DNA from: Chryseobacterium oleae
GTDB lineage: Bacteria; Bacteroidota; Bacteroidia; Flavobacteriales; Weeksellaceae
Length of the DNA stretch: 64,000 nucleotides
Assembly (NCBI RefSeq): GCF_900115055.1
Contig: NZ_FOVD01000004.1
Span: 1 to 64,000, forward strand
Reading direction: 5' to 3'
Positions 5,992-14,678 of the stretch are shown one piece after another. Every line of letters starts with the position of its first letter. The first letter of the stretch is position 1. Below the pieces are notes generated by a model that had not been told where the DNA came from, ran no database searches, and was given only the letters and a program-made list of their open reading frames with translations. The translations under genes and the position numbers were made by a program.

Positions 5992-6993
5992 CTAATCTGC
6001 TGTATGTTTGTCTACACTCGTTACATTTTCCGGAGTCCATTGTACTCTTTTCACAAAGTTTTTTTCGCGGACAGGGCAGTCTTTGATCTGACAGACAGAA
6101 CATGAGACGGTTTTACAGTCATCCATATGAAAGTTGAATTCTACGCTTCTTTTGGTGTTTTTAGCTAGAAGAATAATCATTTTTTCCATTTCATTGTGCG
6201 CTTCCCGAAGGCTGTAGTACCAAGGCAACGTAATATGGGCATCGATATGGAGATTAGCCCCGAATTGCTGGATTTTCATATTGTGAACGTCGATCCATTC
6301 TATTCTTCTGTTATCTTCGAGTACCTTGATAATCTGGTTCAGAAGGTCAGGATCCTGCTCATCCATAATACCGCTTAACGACTTTCTGACGATCTTATAT
6401 CCGACATAGATGATGTAAAAACCAAAAACAAGGGCTACCACAGAATCCAGCCAATAGATTTTTGTAAAGTAAACAACCACTAAGCTGATGACCACACCTA
6501 ATGTTGTGATGGTATCAGACTGAAGATGTTTTCCGGACGAAACCAGAACCAGCGAGTTTTCAGCCTGGCCTTTTTTAATGGAAATATACCCTAGAAGATA
6601 ATTAACGATGGCGGTTGCAGCGATGATCCATATTCCCAGATCAAGTTTGGCTAAAGTTTTTCCCACAACTAAGCTGTTGATACCTTCATAGATGATCATG
6701 ATCCCTGCAATGGCAATCAAAGCACCTTCGATGCCGGATGTTACGAATTCTACTTTTCCATGGCCATAAGGATGGTCTTCGTCCTTTGGTTTGGCGGCCA
6801 GGTGAAGAGAGTAGAGGCCCATAAATGCACTGATGACATTTACAACACTTTCCATGGCATCTGAAAAAACAGCATCGGAATTGGTGAGCTTCCATGCGAT
6901 GATTTTTCCAATGAATAAGATGACTCCGAAAACAGCAATGATTTTCTGGAATCCTATTTTGTCTTTGTGGGTAATGGTCTTTTTATTTTCCAT
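5992..6993 (-). CDS. Cation diffusion facilitator (CDF) family metal transporter
   Basis: This 333-residue inner-membrane protein follows the CDF plan: about six membrane helices in residues 15-210, then a cytoplasmic domain. The metal site region DAMESVVN is at about residues 40-47 and HPYGHGKVEF at about 73-82, as in FieF/ZitB-type proton-coupled exporters of Zn, Fe, Co or Cd. An unusual feature is the cysteine-rich end, DCKTVSCSVCQIKDCPV (about 292-308), a probable extra metal-binding tail beyond the usual dimerisation domain. It has its own transcription unit downstream of the asd terminator. The metal transported cannot be told from sequence. Confidence 0.9.
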   Translation of the reverse strand: MENKKTITHKDKIGFQKIIAVFGVILFIGKIIAWKLTNSDAVFSDAMESVVNVISAFMGLYSLHLAAKPKDEDHPYGHGKVEFVTSGIEGALIAIAGIMIIYEGINSLVVGKTLAKLDLGIWIIAATAIVNYLLGYISIKKGQAENSLVLVSSGKHLQSDTITTLGVVISLVVVYFTKIYWLDSVVALVFGFYIIYVGYKIVRKSLSGIMDEQDPDLLNQIIKVLEDNRRIEWIDVHNMKIQQFGANLHIDAHITLPWYYSLREAHNEMEKMIILLAKNTKRSVEFNFHMDDCKTVSCSVCQIKDCPVREKNFVKRVQWTPENVTSVDKHTAD

Positions 6994-7008
6994 AGTTTGA
7001 TAAAAAAA

Positions 7009-7030
7009 AGAATCTCAATTCTGAGACTCT
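7009..7030 (-). terminator. Rho-independent terminator after asd
   Basis: AGAATCTCA and TGAGACTCT form a 9-bp stem with one mismatch, flanked by A-rich and T-rich runs on the two sides, so it can work in both directions. It lies 17 bp beyond the asd stop codon. Confidence 0.8.
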
Positions 7031-7046
7031 TTTTTATTTTGTTAGT

Positions 7047-8039
7047 TTAAACTAAGTTGTTGGCTGCTAAGTATTCTGCAATCTGTACAGCGTTCGTTGC
7101 TGCTCCTTTTCGCAGATTGTCTGCTACGATCCAGAGATTCAGCGTTTTGGGCTGCGAGAGATCCCGTCTTATTCTGCCAACGAATACGTCGTCTTTACCT
7201 TCGGAGTAGAGCGGCATTGGATATTCGTTGTTTTTCACGTTGTCCATTACAACTACACCCGGTGTTTCAGATAAGATTTTTCTTACTTCGTCAAGGTCAA
7301 ACTCATTTTCAAATTCAATATTTACACTTTCTGAGTGACCTCCCTGAACAGGAACTCTCACTGCAGTTGCTGTAAGGTTGAATGTATCATCACCTAAAAT
7401 TTTCTTAGGCTCTTTCATGAGTTTGATCTCTTCTTTAGTGTAATCATCATCACTGAACACATCACAGTGAGGAAGAGCATTTTTAAAGATCTGATAAGGA
7501 TATACTTTGGCAACACTGTCGTCTCCGTTTATTTCAGCATTAAGCTGATCTACGGCATTTTTCCCTGTTCCTGTTACGGACTGGTAGGTAGAAACAACGA
7601 CTCTTTTCAGATCATATTTTTTATTCAATGGACCTAATACCATCACCAACTGAATGGTAGAACAGTTTGGATTGGCAATGATCTTATCTTCTTTGGTCAA
7701 TACATTCGCATTGATTTCCGGAACCACCAGTTTTTTGGTAGGATCCATTCTCCAGGCAGAAGAATTGTCAATAACTGTAGTACCAGCTGCTGCAAACAGA
7801 GGGGCGAATTCAAGAGAAGTGTCTCCTCCGGCAGAGAAAATAGCGATATCAGGTTTGGCAGCTATAGCGTCTTTCATGCTTACAATCGTAAATTCCTCCT
7901 GTTTATACTTCACCTTCTTACCTACAGATCTTTCGGATGCTACCGGAATTAATTCTGTTACAGGGAAGTTTCTCTCCTCCAAAACTTTCAGCATAACTTG
8001 TCCAACCATTCCTGTTGAACCGACTACAGCTACTTTCAT
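7047..8039 (-). CDS. asd: Aspartate-semialdehyde dehydrogenase
   Basis: This 330-residue cytoplasmic enzyme reduces beta-aspartyl phosphate to aspartate semialdehyde with NADPH, feeding the lysine/diaminopimelate, threonine and methionine pathways. The NADP-binding start VAVVGSTGMVGQVMLKVLEE is at residues 3-22, the catalytic cysteine lies in NPNCSTIQ (about residue 127), SVTGTGKNAVDQL follows, and the histidine of GGHSESVN is at about 230. The length is normal for the family. It is apparently monocistronic: a terminator follows it and an unrelated membrane protein gene lies upstream. Confidence 0.95.
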   Translation of the reverse strand: MKVAVVGSTGMVGQVMLKVLEERNFPVTELIPVASERSVGKKVKYKQEEFTIVSMKDAIAAKPDIAIFSAGGDTSLEFAPLFAAAGTTVIDNSSAWRMDPTKKLVVPEINANVLTKEDKIIANPNCSTIQLVMVLGPLNKKYDLKRVVVSTYQSVTGTGKNAVDQLNAEINGDDSVAKVYPYQIFKNALPHCDVFSDDDYTKEEIKLMKEPKKILGDDTFNLTATAVRVPVQGGHSESVNIEFENEFDLDEVRKILSETPGVVVMDNVKNNEYPMPLYSEGKDDVFVGRIRRDLSQPKTLNLWIVADNLRKGAATNAVQIAEYLAANNLV

Positions 8040-8114
8040 TGATTTAATTAAAAATTTAAGGTTAAACTATTACCAAGTGATCAACTTATTGTATATCACT
8101 TAGTATTTTATTTT

Positions 8115-8552
8115 TTAAGCCCCAAAGACTCTTGTCCAAGGGAACGCGAATGCAAATAAACCTACCGCAATAAGACCCATAATCACAATTCCTAAAGAAA
8201 TGGTGTCATTAGATTTTACTTTCTTATTGATGATCGTCATCAATACCGCTGCGATCAGCATAGAAAATGGATGTTCTACAAATGTCTGTCTGCTGTAAGC
8301 ATCTTTCATTAATGTTCCGGCAGCTATGGCAGCTTTAAAGCCCGGAGAGGTGAACAGTAAACATACGCCCAGTAAAAACTGAACGTGGAAGAAAATCATC
8401 GTGAAGAGCGTGATCTTCTTTAAAAATTTGTTCACTTTACCACTGAAGCCAAACATAGTAGCTAAAAGGGCAATAATAAATAATGAGGCCAAAAGAAGTT
8501 CAAGATACCCGAATCCTTTGTGTGCATTAAGCAAAATCTTGTAAAAATCCAT
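8115..8552 (-). CDS. Four-helix membrane protein of unknown function
   Basis: From the ATG at 8552 this is a 145-residue protein with four hydrophobic segments (about residues 13-33, 46-68, 90-105, 118-140). Conserved-looking features are HKGFGYLELLL near the start, FHVQFLLGVCLLFTSPGF in helix 2 and FVEHPFSM before helix 3. The histidines near membrane segments recall small flavobacterial proteins often labelled cytochrome b-like, but no haem role is established. A TTG two codons upstream (8558) is less likely as the start. A -7 box lies 27 bp before the ATG. It is separated from asd by about 75 bp. Confidence 0.7.
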   Translation of the reverse strand: MDFYKILLNAHKGFGYLELLLASLFIIALLATMFGFSGKVNKFLKKITLFTMIFFHVQFLLGVCLLFTSPGFKAAIAAGTLMKDAYSRQTFVEHPFSMLIAAVLMTIINKKVKSNDTISLGIVIMGLIAVGLFAFAFPWTRVFGA

Positions 8553-8579
8553 ATTCAATTTTTTCTATTTTTCTAGGTA

Positions 8580-8587
8580 CAAATATA
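8580..8587 (-). promoter_or_regulatory. -7 box for the four-helix membrane protein gene
   Basis: On the minus strand this reads TATATTTG, 27 bp before the ATG at 8552 and just after the terminator of the TonB receptor gene. Confidence 0.5.
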
Positions 8588-8593
8588 ACAAAA

Positions 8594-8614
8594 ATCCCGG
8601 CTAAAAGCCGGGAT
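8594..8614 (-). terminator. Rho-independent terminator after the TonB receptor gene
   Basis: ATCCCGGCT and AGCCGGGAT form a perfect 9-bp GC-rich stem with a 3-base loop. On the minus strand it is followed by ATTTTTG. It lies about 30 bp beyond the receptor stop codon. Confidence 0.88.
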
Positions 8615-8646
8615 AGATATTTATAAAATCTAATATAATGATCTTA

Positions 8647-11238
8647 TTAGAAGTTGAATGACAATGTTGCTGCCCATGTTCTTCCGAATCCGAAGAATAC
8701 TCTGTTACCATTAGCGATACCTTTGTACATTCTTCCTGCATCCTGGTATGTTTTACCTAAGTCAGGATCTCCTGCTGTTGTGATTTTGTCACTTCCAAAG
8801 ATATTTGTTGCACCATCCTGGATGTAAGTAGTATCAAACAAGTTGTAAACGTTAGCTCCAACTGTGAAATACTGGTTAGCGTCTCTCAATCTGATTTTAT
8901 AAGATACACCAATATCAGTCAGGTTATAATCAGGTAATTTTAATACCCCTCTGTCTTGGTTAGCAATATTTGAGAAAGTAGCAATATCAATAGAAGAATA
9001 AAGCTTACCTACAAATCTCCATCCTGCATAGATGCTTAGGTCTTTTACCGGCTTAACAGTAGCTCCTAATGATGCAGTCATTTGAGGAATACTGTTGCTG
9101 CTTGTTCCTCCTACTTTTACTTTATCAATATAAAGCGTAGTTGTGTTTGAATCTCCAGCTACAGTTAGAGGATTGTTGTTTCCGTCAAATGTTGTACCTG
9201 TTGCGTTTCCTTTGTAATAATAGTCTCCCCAAGAGAACATACCATTAATTTCTAAGAACTTATTAAGTTTGTAAGTTGCATCAAATTCAACTCCTTGGTG
9301 GATTTCTGTGATACCATTCATTTCTGCATAAGCATCTGTTACGTCAGGAACCTGAATAGTTCTTCTTAAAGCTCTGTCTTTCCACTGCGTTCTGTAAACG
9401 TTAACGTTTGCACTGAAGTTTGCAGATCTGAATCCGTATCCAACTTCAGCAGAGAAAATTTTCTCATTCGTTAACTGAGGGTTAACAACTTGTTGGTTAC
9501 TTGGATATACGGTATTCATAAATGGCTGCTTACTGTAATAACCAACGTTTGCAAAAACATTATGGTTTTCATTGATATTATAGTTAGCACCCCCTTTGAT
9601 GTTGTATCCAAAGATGTTTTTGAAACCTGTTTTTCTGTTTACAGTTTGGTTTCTTTGTACAGTGATACCATCTTGAACGAACTCGTCGATTCTTTGGTAT
9701 CCCTGATTAGAAACTGATCCTTGTAAGAATGCAGATAGATTATCTTTGGTATATTCTACCTGACCAAAACCACTGTACCAGATTACTTCTCCATCATTAC
9801 TGAATCCAACTCTTTCGTTCAAAGGAACCTGGCTTCCTCCGAAAGGATTCCATGATAGTTTTTTGTAATCAGAAGTTTGAGAAACAAGGTTTGGAGCGAT
9901 GTTTTTGTTATTGGAATCTTTGTATCCCTGTGCACCATATAGATCTGAAACCACCTGATAGTGATATCCGTAGTAGTATCTGTCATCAGTACCTACAGAG
10001 AAGTTCCAGTTATCATTAATCTTGTGTTGGAAATTGGCTAATATACCATACCAGTTATGAGAATTAATACTTGCTCTACGTACTAGTGTAGAACCTGCAC
10101 CTGCTGTACTTGCGTTTACTGCAGCATTCTCAGCGAATAATTTGTCATAATTATAAAGACCTTGTGCGTCTCTAAAGTATCCTTGGCCATTAACTAAAGT
10201 TGTCAGACCTCTACCATTAACTCTTCCAAGATCAGCAGTTCCACCACCTCTACCATTAGACATGTATGCTACTGTGCTCAACTTGGATTTATCATTGATA
10301 GTCCAGTCCCAGTTAAGCATGATAACTGGTTTGTTATAATAGTTTGATCTGTTAGAAAGAGCGACTCTTCTTCCTTCAGCATTGGTATAATATCCCCAGT
10401 CTGAATTATAAGTTCTGTCAGGAGTTCCGTCATTATCCGGGTTATATCTTACATAATCACTGATAGAAGGAGCGTAAGATCTTTGATCATGCCATTGTGG
10501 AGCTCCGGTGATTGTGAATTGGAAATTGTGTTTTTTGTTCGGCTCCCAACCTAATGCAAAATAGTAAGCGTAAGATTCGTAGTCTGTATTTTGAACATAG
10601 GTAGATCCGCTTTGTCTGCTCATTAAGAATGAAGTAGACCATCCTTTGTCAGATTTTCCTGTATTGTAAGCGAATGATGTTTTTAAAAAGTCATTGTTAC
10701 CAACTCCTAATCTTACAATCCCCCCTTTTTTCATATCTGCTGACTTCGTGATGAAGTTCATTGTACCTCCAACAGAAGCGATAGCCAGTTTAGAAGAACC
10801 AAGACCTCTTTGTACCTGCATAAAACTTGTTACGTCAGATAGCCCAGTCCAGTTTGAGAAATAAACAGTACCACCTTCCATATCATTAACAGGCATACCG
10901 TTTACCATTACTGCGATGTTTCTTGATTCAAAACCACGCATAACAATCTGAGAGTCTCCAAAACCACCGCCGCCTTTTGTTGCATATACAGATGGTGTTG
11001 TGTTTAAAAGTTCAACAAGTTCCTGGTTTCCTTGTCTTTCAAGAATTTGTGCTGCTTTTACTGTAGAAACTGCTACTGGTGTTTTTCTATCTTTAGCGAT
11101 ATCCGTAACACCTCTTAGAATTACCTCGTCAATATCTTTCGACTTCGTTACAGTGTCTTGAACTTGCTGAGCGTAATAAACACTAGCTGTAGATAAAGTG
11201 ATAGCTACAGTCAGTATCGATTTGTTGATTAATTTCAT
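8647..11238 (-). CDS. TonB-dependent outer-membrane receptor
   Basis: This 863-residue protein has a signal peptide (about 1-24, ending VYYAQ), a TonB-box-like DIDEVILRG near residues 35-43, a plug domain (about 50-170, with IVMRGFESRNIAVMVNGMPV and GGTMNFITKS) and a long beta-barrel ending in aromatic LSFNF. It imports a substrate through the outer membrane with energy from TonB/ExbBD. It lacks the N-terminal carboxypeptidase-like domain of SusC proteins and has no SusD beside it, so a polysaccharide-uptake locus is unlikely; an iron complex or vitamin is more plausible. The neighbouring nadBC genes do not reveal the substrate. It is monocistronic, with its own terminator. Confidence 0.92.
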   Translation of the reverse strand: MKLINKSILTVAITLSTASVYYAQQVQDTVTKSKDIDEVILRGVTDIAKDRKTPVAVSTVKAAQILERQGNQELVELLNTTPSVYATKGGGGFGDSQIVMRGFESRNIAVMVNGMPVNDMEGGTVYFSNWTGLSDVTSFMQVQRGLGSSKLAIASVGGTMNFITKSADMKKGGIVRLGVGNNDFLKTSFAYNTGKSDKGWSTSFLMSRQSGSTYVQNTDYESYAYYFALGWEPNKKHNFQFTITGAPQWHDQRSYAPSISDYVRYNPDNDGTPDRTYNSDWGYYTNAEGRRVALSNRSNYYNKPVIMLNWDWTINDKSKLSTVAYMSNGRGGGTADLGRVNGRGLTTLVNGQGYFRDAQGLYNYDKLFAENAAVNASTAGAGSTLVRRASINSHNWYGILANFQHKINDNWNFSVGTDDRYYYGYHYQVVSDLYGAQGYKDSNNKNIAPNLVSQTSDYKKLSWNPFGGSQVPLNERVGFSNDGEVIWYSGFGQVEYTKDNLSAFLQGSVSNQGYQRIDEFVQDGITVQRNQTVNRKTGFKNIFGYNIKGGANYNINENHNVFANVGYYSKQPFMNTVYPSNQQVVNPQLTNEKIFSAEVGYGFRSANFSANVNVYRTQWKDRALRRTIQVPDVTDAYAEMNGITEIHQGVEFDATYKLNKFLEINGMFSWGDYYYKGNATGTTFDGNNNPLTVAGDSNTTTLYIDKVKVGGTSSNSIPQMTASLGATVKPVKDLSIYAGWRFVGKLYSSIDIATFSNIANQDRGVLKLPDYNLTDIGVSYKIRLRDANQYFTVGANVYNLFDTTYIQDGATNIFGSDKITTAGDPDLGKTYQDAGRMYKGIANGNRVFFGFGRTWAATLSFNF

Positions 11239-11447
11239 AATCGTTAGTAATAGTTAGATTTAATTTTCTGCAAAATTCGCGAAATAAAATTTAACTAATA
11301 TTAACTGTATGTTAATTTTTACTCAATCTTAATAAGAATTAAAATACTGATTATCAACGCTATGTATAAAAATTGAATTTTAGCATGAAAAAAATCATAT
11401 TATTGAGTTTTTAATAAACAGGGGCTGTTTTTGTTAAAAATACAACG

Positions 11448-12308
11448 CTATTTCACTGCTTTGAGACTCAAATCTATATTTTCAGCAGAGTGGGTAAGGG
11501 CCCCGGCAGAGATATAAGTAACGCCTGTAGAAGCGATTTCTTTTAACATTTCACGGGTAATTCCACCTGATGCTTCAGACTCACAAGATCCATTAATCAT
11601 CTCTACAGCCTGCTTCATCATCGGTACGCTCATGTTGTCAAGCATGATTCTGTCCACTTTTGCTTTGATGGCTTCCTTAACTTCTTCCAGATTTCTTGTT
11701 TCAACCTCGATCTTTAACTTTTTCTTGCTGCTTTTAACATAATCTTTTGCCATTTTCACGGCATTCGTAATGCTTCCGTTATAGTCAATATGGTTGTCTT
11801 TCAACATAATCATGTCGTATAAACCATATCTGTGGTTGGTTCCACCACCGATAGCCACTGCCCATTTTTCACAAACTCTGAAATTCGGAGTTGTTTTTCT
11901 GGTGTCGAGAAGTTTTGTTTTAGTGCCTACCAATCTGGAATCCCAGTCATGGGTAAGGGTAGCAATTCCGCTCATTCTCTGCATGCAGTTCAGGATAAGT
12001 CTTTCCGTGGAAAGAATGGATCTTGCGCTTCCGGTTACGATCATCGCAACGTCACCTACTTTGGCAGCTTCTCCATCTTTAATGAAAGTTTCTACCTTTA
12101 AATCCTTATCAAAAGTTTTAAAAATAATTTCTGCCAGCTCAACCCCTGCTAAAATACAGTCCTGTTTGACCAGAAGTTTAGCGCTCTGCTCAAGATCTTT
12201 CGGAATCGTGGAAAGAGTAGAGTGGTCGCCATCCTGAATGTCTTCCTCTAAGGCGTTTTTGATGAATGTTTTTAATACTTTATCTGTTGCGTAGCTTGGT
12301 CTTTTCAT
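11448..12308 (-). CDS. nadC: Nicotinate-nucleotide pyrophosphorylase (quinolinate phosphoribosyltransferase)
   Basis: This 286-residue cytoplasmic enzyme converts quinolinate and PRPP to nicotinate mononucleotide, the committed step of de novo NAD synthesis. Typical features are EEDIQDGDHSTLSTIP near the start, RILNCMQRMSGIATLT-like helix sequence (here RLILNCMQRMSGIATLT), the PRPP and quinolinate-binding TRKTTPNFR with GGGTNHRYGLYDMIMLKDNH, and the C-terminal SGGITREML and ISAGALTHS. The length is normal. It starts 12 bp after the nadB stop codon, so the two form an operon. Confidence 0.96.
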   Translation of the reverse strand: MKRPSYATDKVLKTFIKNALEEDIQDGDHSTLSTIPKDLEQSAKLLVKQDCILAGVELAEIIFKTFDKDLKVETFIKDGEAAKVGDVAMIVTGSARSILSTERLILNCMQRMSGIATLTHDWDSRLVGTKTKLLDTRKTTPNFRVCEKWAVAIGGGTNHRYGLYDMIMLKDNHIDYNGSITNAVKMAKDYVKSSKKKLKIEVETRNLEEVKEAIKAKVDRIMLDNMSVPMMKQAVEMINGSCESEASGGITREMLKEIASTGVTYISAGALTHSAENIDLSLKAVK

Positions 12309-12320
12309 TATTGATGTTTT

Positions 12321-13892
12321 TTAGACTAGGTCTTTATTATAAAATGCGCCCTTGTTTTCCGTCATCTCCATAGATTGGGTAATGATGAGGTGCGCAACGG
12401 TTGTCAGGTTTCTCAATTCAGATAACTGCGGTGACAAAATGGAGTAGTGGTAAATTTCATCAACAGCTGCAGCGATTTCCTGATGTTTTTGCAGAGCCAT
12501 ACTCAGACGTCTGTTGCTTCTTACGATACCTACCAGATCACTCATCATTTCCTGAAGCTGTTTTCTGAGGTAACTTACGATCACCATTTCATCCATGATC
12601 TTCATACCTTCCTCATTCCATTCCGGAACAGCTTTGAGATCATCGAAATTGAAATTGTTTTCTTTAAGTAAATCAACGGTTTTGATCGCAGCATTGTGTC
12701 CGAAAACCAAACCTTCCAGTAGAGAATTTGAGGCGAGTCTGTTCGCGCCATGAAGTCCTGAGTTGGTACATTCACCTACAGCAAAAAGATTTTTGATAGA
12801 AGATTGTCCGTCACGGTCTACTTCGATACCACCCATCAGATAATGGCATGCAGGAACGACAGGGATTAATTGGGTAAAAGGATCAATTCCTTCTTCTCTG
12901 CATTTCTTATATATATTCGGGAAGTGCTCCAGGAATCTTTCTTGATCCATATCGCGGCAGTCGAGTCCGGCATATTCGTCACCGGAAATTTTCATTTCGT
13001 TGTCGATAGCTCTGGCTACAATATCTCTTGAGGCTAATTCTTCACGCTCATCATATTTGTGCATGAATTTTTCGCCTTTTTTGGTTCTTAATTTAGCACC
13101 GTCTCCTCTTACAGCTTCAGAAATAAGGAAAAGCATTCCGTTGATCTTGCTGTACAGAGCTGTCGGGTGAAACTGGTAATACTGCATATTCGAAACCTTA
13201 CCTCTGGCACGGGCTACGAAGGCAATTCCGTCTCCGGTAGCAATGGTAGGATTTGTGGTGTTCTTATAAACGTGTCCTGCTCCCCCGGTAGCTGCGAGTG
13301 TGATTTTTGAGGTAATTTTTTTGATGGTCTTTGATTTTTCATCAAGGATGTAGGCTCCGTAGCAATTGATTTCACCTTCGTTTACTTCTTTCCCCGGAAC
13401 ATGGTGCTGGGTAATGATGTCAATAACGTAATGGTGATCGAGGATTTCAATATTTGGGCTGTTTTTCGCCGTTTCCAGCAAAGCTCTTTCAATTTCGAAT
13501 CCTGTGATATCTTTATGGTGAACAATTCTGTTTTCAGTATGGCCGCCCTCTCTTCCCAAAGCGAATTCTCCGTTTTTCATGTCGAAGTTGGCACCCCATT
13601 CTACGATTTCATTGAATCTTGCAGGAGCTTCTCTTACGACCATTTCTACCACATCACGTTTGTTTTCTCCATCTCCGGCACGCATAGTATCATCGATATG
13701 CTTCTGGAAATTGTCATTTTTAAAATCGGTGACTACGGCCAGTCCGCCCTGTGCATATTTAGTATTGCTTTCGTCTTCGTCTGATTTTGTTACAATGATG
13801 ATTTTGGCATCAGGGAACTGTTCAGAAACTTTAATGGCATAGGAAAGTCCCGAGATGCCGGAACCGATTACTAATACATCCGCTTTTATCAT
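12321..13892 (-). CDS. nadB: L-aspartate oxidase
   Basis: This 523-residue FAD enzyme oxidises L-aspartate to iminoaspartate, the first step of NAD synthesis. It has the FAD-binding GSGISGLSYAIKVSEQFP at about residues 9-26, the STKYAQGGLAVV-type segment (NTKYAQGGLAV), HPTALYS, the catalytic-region EAVRGDGAKLRT and the C-terminal ECTNSGLHGANRLASNSLLE. The family includes succinate dehydrogenase flavoproteins, but these motifs are those of NadB. nadC follows after 12 bp. The partner nadA (quinolinate synthase) is not adjacent and must lie elsewhere. Confidence 0.96.
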   Translation of the reverse strand: MIKADVLVIGSGISGLSYAIKVSEQFPDAKIIIVTKSDEDESNTKYAQGGLAVVTDFKNDNFQKHIDDTMRAGDGENKRDVVEMVVREAPARFNEIVEWGANFDMKNGEFALGREGGHTENRIVHHKDITGFEIERALLETAKNSPNIEILDHHYVIDIITQHHVPGKEVNEGEINCYGAYILDEKSKTIKKITSKITLAATGGAGHVYKNTTNPTIATGDGIAFVARARGKVSNMQYYQFHPTALYSKINGMLFLISEAVRGDGAKLRTKKGEKFMHKYDEREELASRDIVARAIDNEMKISGDEYAGLDCRDMDQERFLEHFPNIYKKCREEGIDPFTQLIPVVPACHYLMGGIEVDRDGQSSIKNLFAVGECTNSGLHGANRLASNSLLEGLVFGHNAAIKTVDLLKENNFNFDDLKAVPEWNEEGMKIMDEMVIVSYLRKQLQEMMSDLVGIVRSNRRLSMALQKHQEIAAAVDEIYHYSILSPQLSELRNLTTVAHLIITQSMEMTENKGAFYNKDLV

Positions 13893-13921
13893 ATGCTTGC
13901 TTTAGGTACAATCGTTTAATA

Positions 13922-14548
13922 TTAAATAAATTTAAACAATTTTTCGTTTGGTTTTCTTACTTTTTTCATGTGCTGGAAATGATCTTCCTCAGAACGGTAG
14001 CCTAAAGCGAGGGTAACGGTTACTTTTTCTGTCTCCGGATTGATGTTGAGAATCTCTTCTATCATATCCTGGCGGAAGCCTTCCATGGGGCACGAGTCTA
14101 TATTTTCAATCGCAGCGGCGTACATCAGATTCGCCAGTACGATATAAGACTGTTTTTCTGCCCAGTTGAAAATTTCATCCTGTGTTTTTTGAACAATGTG
14201 TTGGTTAATGCTTTTTCGGAACAGATCCAGTTTTTCAATGGGAGTTTCTCTTACCTCTGAAATATGATTGAAATAGCCATGAATATAGCTTTCGTCAATT
14301 GTTTTCTTTGAAATAATGACAATGAGGTGAGAGCAGGTGGAGATCTGCGATGGATTATAGAAAGCCGGAATTAATTTCTGTTTCATTTCCTCACTTTCCA
14401 CCACCAATACTTTATAAGGCTGAAGCCCTAGCGAACTGGCAGACAGTTTTCCTGACTCAAGAATATTGTACAGGGTATCTTGAGGAATGATCTCGTGATT
14501 AAATTTTTTCACAGAATATCTTCTGCTTAAAGCTTCCAAATAATTCAT
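13922..14548 (-). CDS. NAD(P)H-dependent nitroreductase-family oxidoreductase
   Basis: This 208-residue FMN-dependent protein shows RRYSVKKFNHEIIPQDTL near the start, SASSLGLQPYKVLVV at about residues 36-50, and NIDSCPMEGFRQD with LALGYRSEEDH near the C-terminus, as in NfsB-type nitroreductases and dihydropteridine reductases. These reduce nitro-compounds, quinones or flavins; the natural substrate is unknown. It lies 29 bp upstream of nadB on the same strand and may be co-transcribed with it. A -7 box stands just before its start. Confidence 0.9.
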   Translation of the reverse strand: MNYLEALSRRYSVKKFNHEIIPQDTLYNILESGKLSASSLGLQPYKVLVVESEEMKQKLIPAFYNPSQISTCSHLIVIISKKTIDESYIHGYFNHISEVRETPIEKLDLFRKSINQHIVQKTQDEIFNWAEKQSYIVLANLMYAAAIENIDSCPMEGFRQDMIEEILNINPETEKVTVTLALGYRSEEDHFQHMKKVRKPNEKLFKFI

Positions 14549-14552
14549 AGGA

Positions 14553-14560
14553 CAAATTTA
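14553..14560 (-). promoter_or_regulatory. -7 box for the nitroreductase-nadB-nadC unit
   Basis: On the minus strand this reads TAAATTTG, matching TAnnTTTG, only 4 bp before the ATG at 14548. It is the best candidate for the promoter of the possible three-gene unit. Confidence 0.55.
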
Positions 14561-14622
14561 AGAATTGAATATGAATAAAGAGCTTTTAAAATGAAATATC
14601 TCCCGTTTGAAAAAACAAAAAA

Positions 14623-14648
14623 GGATCACGCCAAATTTGACGTGATCC
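14623..14648 (-). terminator. Rho-independent terminator after the first T9SS type B gene
   Basis: GGATCACG and CGTGATCC pair perfectly, and the stem extends through CCAAA/TTTGA. On the minus strand a long T-rich run follows. It lies 30 bp past the stop codon of the 14679-16937 gene. Confidence 0.88.
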
Positions 14649-14678
14649 CGGGGTATTTAAAAAATAATCAATTTCAAT

